Part shown: piece after piece, positions 5,498-6,262 of the stretch
How the letters are laid out: every line of letters begins with the position of its first letter
Position numbering within the stretch: the stretch's first letter is position 1
Position numbers and translations under genes: made by a program
The notes under the pieces: generated by a model
The model's input: the letters and a program-made list of their open reading frames with translations, nothing else
Told to the model about the DNA's origin: nothing
Database searches by the model: none
NCBI GenBank assembly: GCA_030152265.1
Contig: JASLHQ010000187.1
Span: 1-6,262, forward strand
Source of the DNA: Savagea sp.
GTDB lineage: Bacteria; Bacillota; Bacilli; Bacillales_A; Planococcaceae
Length of the DNA stretch: 6,262 nt
Reading direction: 5' to 3'

Positions 5498-6262
5498 TAG
5501 CCGCCTCCTAAAATAAGCATTAAATCGCGCATCGAGTACGCCATAAATTCAAATAAACGACGAATGAGCGCAACCATGACAGGAACCATAACGACGAGCA
5601 CGAGAAAGCTCACTGTAATTTTAATTGGGAAACCGACGACAAAAATGTTCAATTGTGGAACTGTTCGCGCTGTAATCCCGAGTGCTAAGTCGACTAAAAA
5701 TAAAGTTGCGACGATTGGAACGGCCATTTGGAATGAAATGAGAAACACTTGCGCAAATGTTTTCGTAATAAAGACTGCGAAGTTTTCCTCCCCGAAGGCT
5801 AACCCAATCTGCGTTAATCCAATGAATTCATAACTGTAAAAAATACCATCTAACAGCAAATGATGTCCATTCAATGTTAGCAATAACAGCAAAGCAACTG
5901 CATTAAAAAACTGACCGAGCAAAGGAGATTGTGCTCCTGTTTGAGGGTCAATGACGTTCGCGATTGCAAAACCCATCTGGAAATCGATAAATCCACCAGC
6001 GATTTGAATCGCACTCATTACGATGAAAGCAACGATGCCAATCGCTAAACCGACGACGACTTCTTTCATAATGAGTAAAAAATATGTACCATCGAGCGGT
6101 ATCGGCTCCGCTGTTTGAATCGAACCTACGAGCAATACTGCTAAAATGAGCGCGAGAATTAATCTTTGCACGTTCGGAATCGTCCGATATGAAAATAGTG
6201 GTGCAACGACAAAGAACGCCGAGATTCTCATAAAGACGAGCAGTAAAGTCGGGAGGATGAGA
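5497..6262 (-). CDS. fliR: FliR, export gate membrane protein (5' end outside window)
   Basis: FliR is a single-copy membrane subunit of the FliP-FliQ-FliR export-gate core, to which FlhB docks. The visible 254 codons encode a very hydrophobic protein with about six membrane segments. FliR-family stretches include PLFSYRTIP near the N-terminus, ANVIDPQTGAQSPLLGQFFN in the middle and LGITARTVPQLNIFVVGFPIK later. An ATG at 6229-6231 would give 244 residues. However, the open frame continues upstream to the window edge and reads LILPTLLLVF directly before that Met, which fits the first membrane helix of Bacillus FliR proteins (about 260 residues). No ribosome site precedes the internal ATG. The true start is therefore judged to lie beyond base 6262, with only a few residues missing. 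The protein ends Leu-Gly-Gly-Gly, and its stop overlaps the flhB start. fliQ and fliP would be expected upstream. Confidence 0.96.
   Translation of the reverse strand, partial: LILPTLLLVFMRISAFFVVAPLFSYRTIPNVQRLILALILAVLLVGSIQTAEPIPLDGTYFLLIMKEVVVGLAIGIVAFIVMSAIQIAGGFIDFQMGFAIANVIDPQTGAQSPLLGQFFNAVALLLLLTLNGHHLLLDGIFYSYEFIGLTQIGLAFGEENFAVFITKTFAQVFLISFQMAVPIVATLFLVDLALGITARTVPQLNIFVVGFPIKITVSFLVLVVMVPVMVALIRRLFEFMAYSMRDLMLILGGG
5504..5509 (-). promoter_or_regulatory. Strong Shine-Dalgarno of flhB, inside the last codons of fliR
   Basis: The minus strand reads AGGAGG, the strongest ribosome site in the window. It is formed by the codons for the final Leu-Gly-Gly of FliR. Its spacing is 6 bases to the first flhB ATG and 9 bases to the second; the longer spacing is closer to the usual optimum for Bacillus-type genes. 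Confidence 0.8.

Noticed and set aside
1..6262. Search for an undescribed accessory system or mobile insertion
   Set aside because: The window is filled by six conserved flagellar/chemotaxis genes in their usual Bacillales order, with intact motifs and no gap above 24 bases.

Overview
The window is a segment of a flagellar/chemotaxis (fla/che) operon from a Gram-positive bacterium of the order Bacillales. All genes lie on the minus strand, so transcription runs from high to low coordinates. The order is fliR, flhB, flhA, flhF, flhG (ylxH), cheB, which matches the corresponding stretch of the Bacillus subtilis fla/che operon as I remember it. FlhG and FlhA also carry Bacillus-type sequence along their length. 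The base composition is moderately AT-rich. I cannot name the genus from this sequence.

Layout in transcription order: fliR enters from the right edge and is incomplete, because its reading frame continues upstream of the first in-window ATG and out of the window. flhB overlaps the fliR stop by one base. flhA follows after a 24-base purine-rich spacer. flhF overlaps flhA by 4 bases, flhG overlaps flhF by 8 bases, and cheB starts 7 bases after flhG and runs off the left edge after 112 codons. No gene-free stretch exceeds 24 bases. I see no terminator, mobile element, tRNA, CRISPR array or other accessory DNA.

FliR, FlhB and FlhA are membrane components of the flagellar type III export gate. 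FlhB carries the NPTH self-cleavage motif that switches substrate specificity. FlhF (an SRP-type GTPase) and FlhG (a MinD-like ATPase with the DQAxxLR FlhF-activating motif) control where and how many flagella are built. CheB is the chemoreceptor methylesterase, seen here only as its receiver domain. Every diagnostic motif I looked for is intact, with no frameshift or decay.

I did not find a previously undescribed system. The points worth a second look are small: the true start of fliR, the way translation signals are embedded in upstream genes and how this relates to export-gate stoichiometry, a mini-ORF overlapping the flhA start, homopolymer A tracts in flhB and flhF, and a weak sigma-D-like sequence antisense to flhG.
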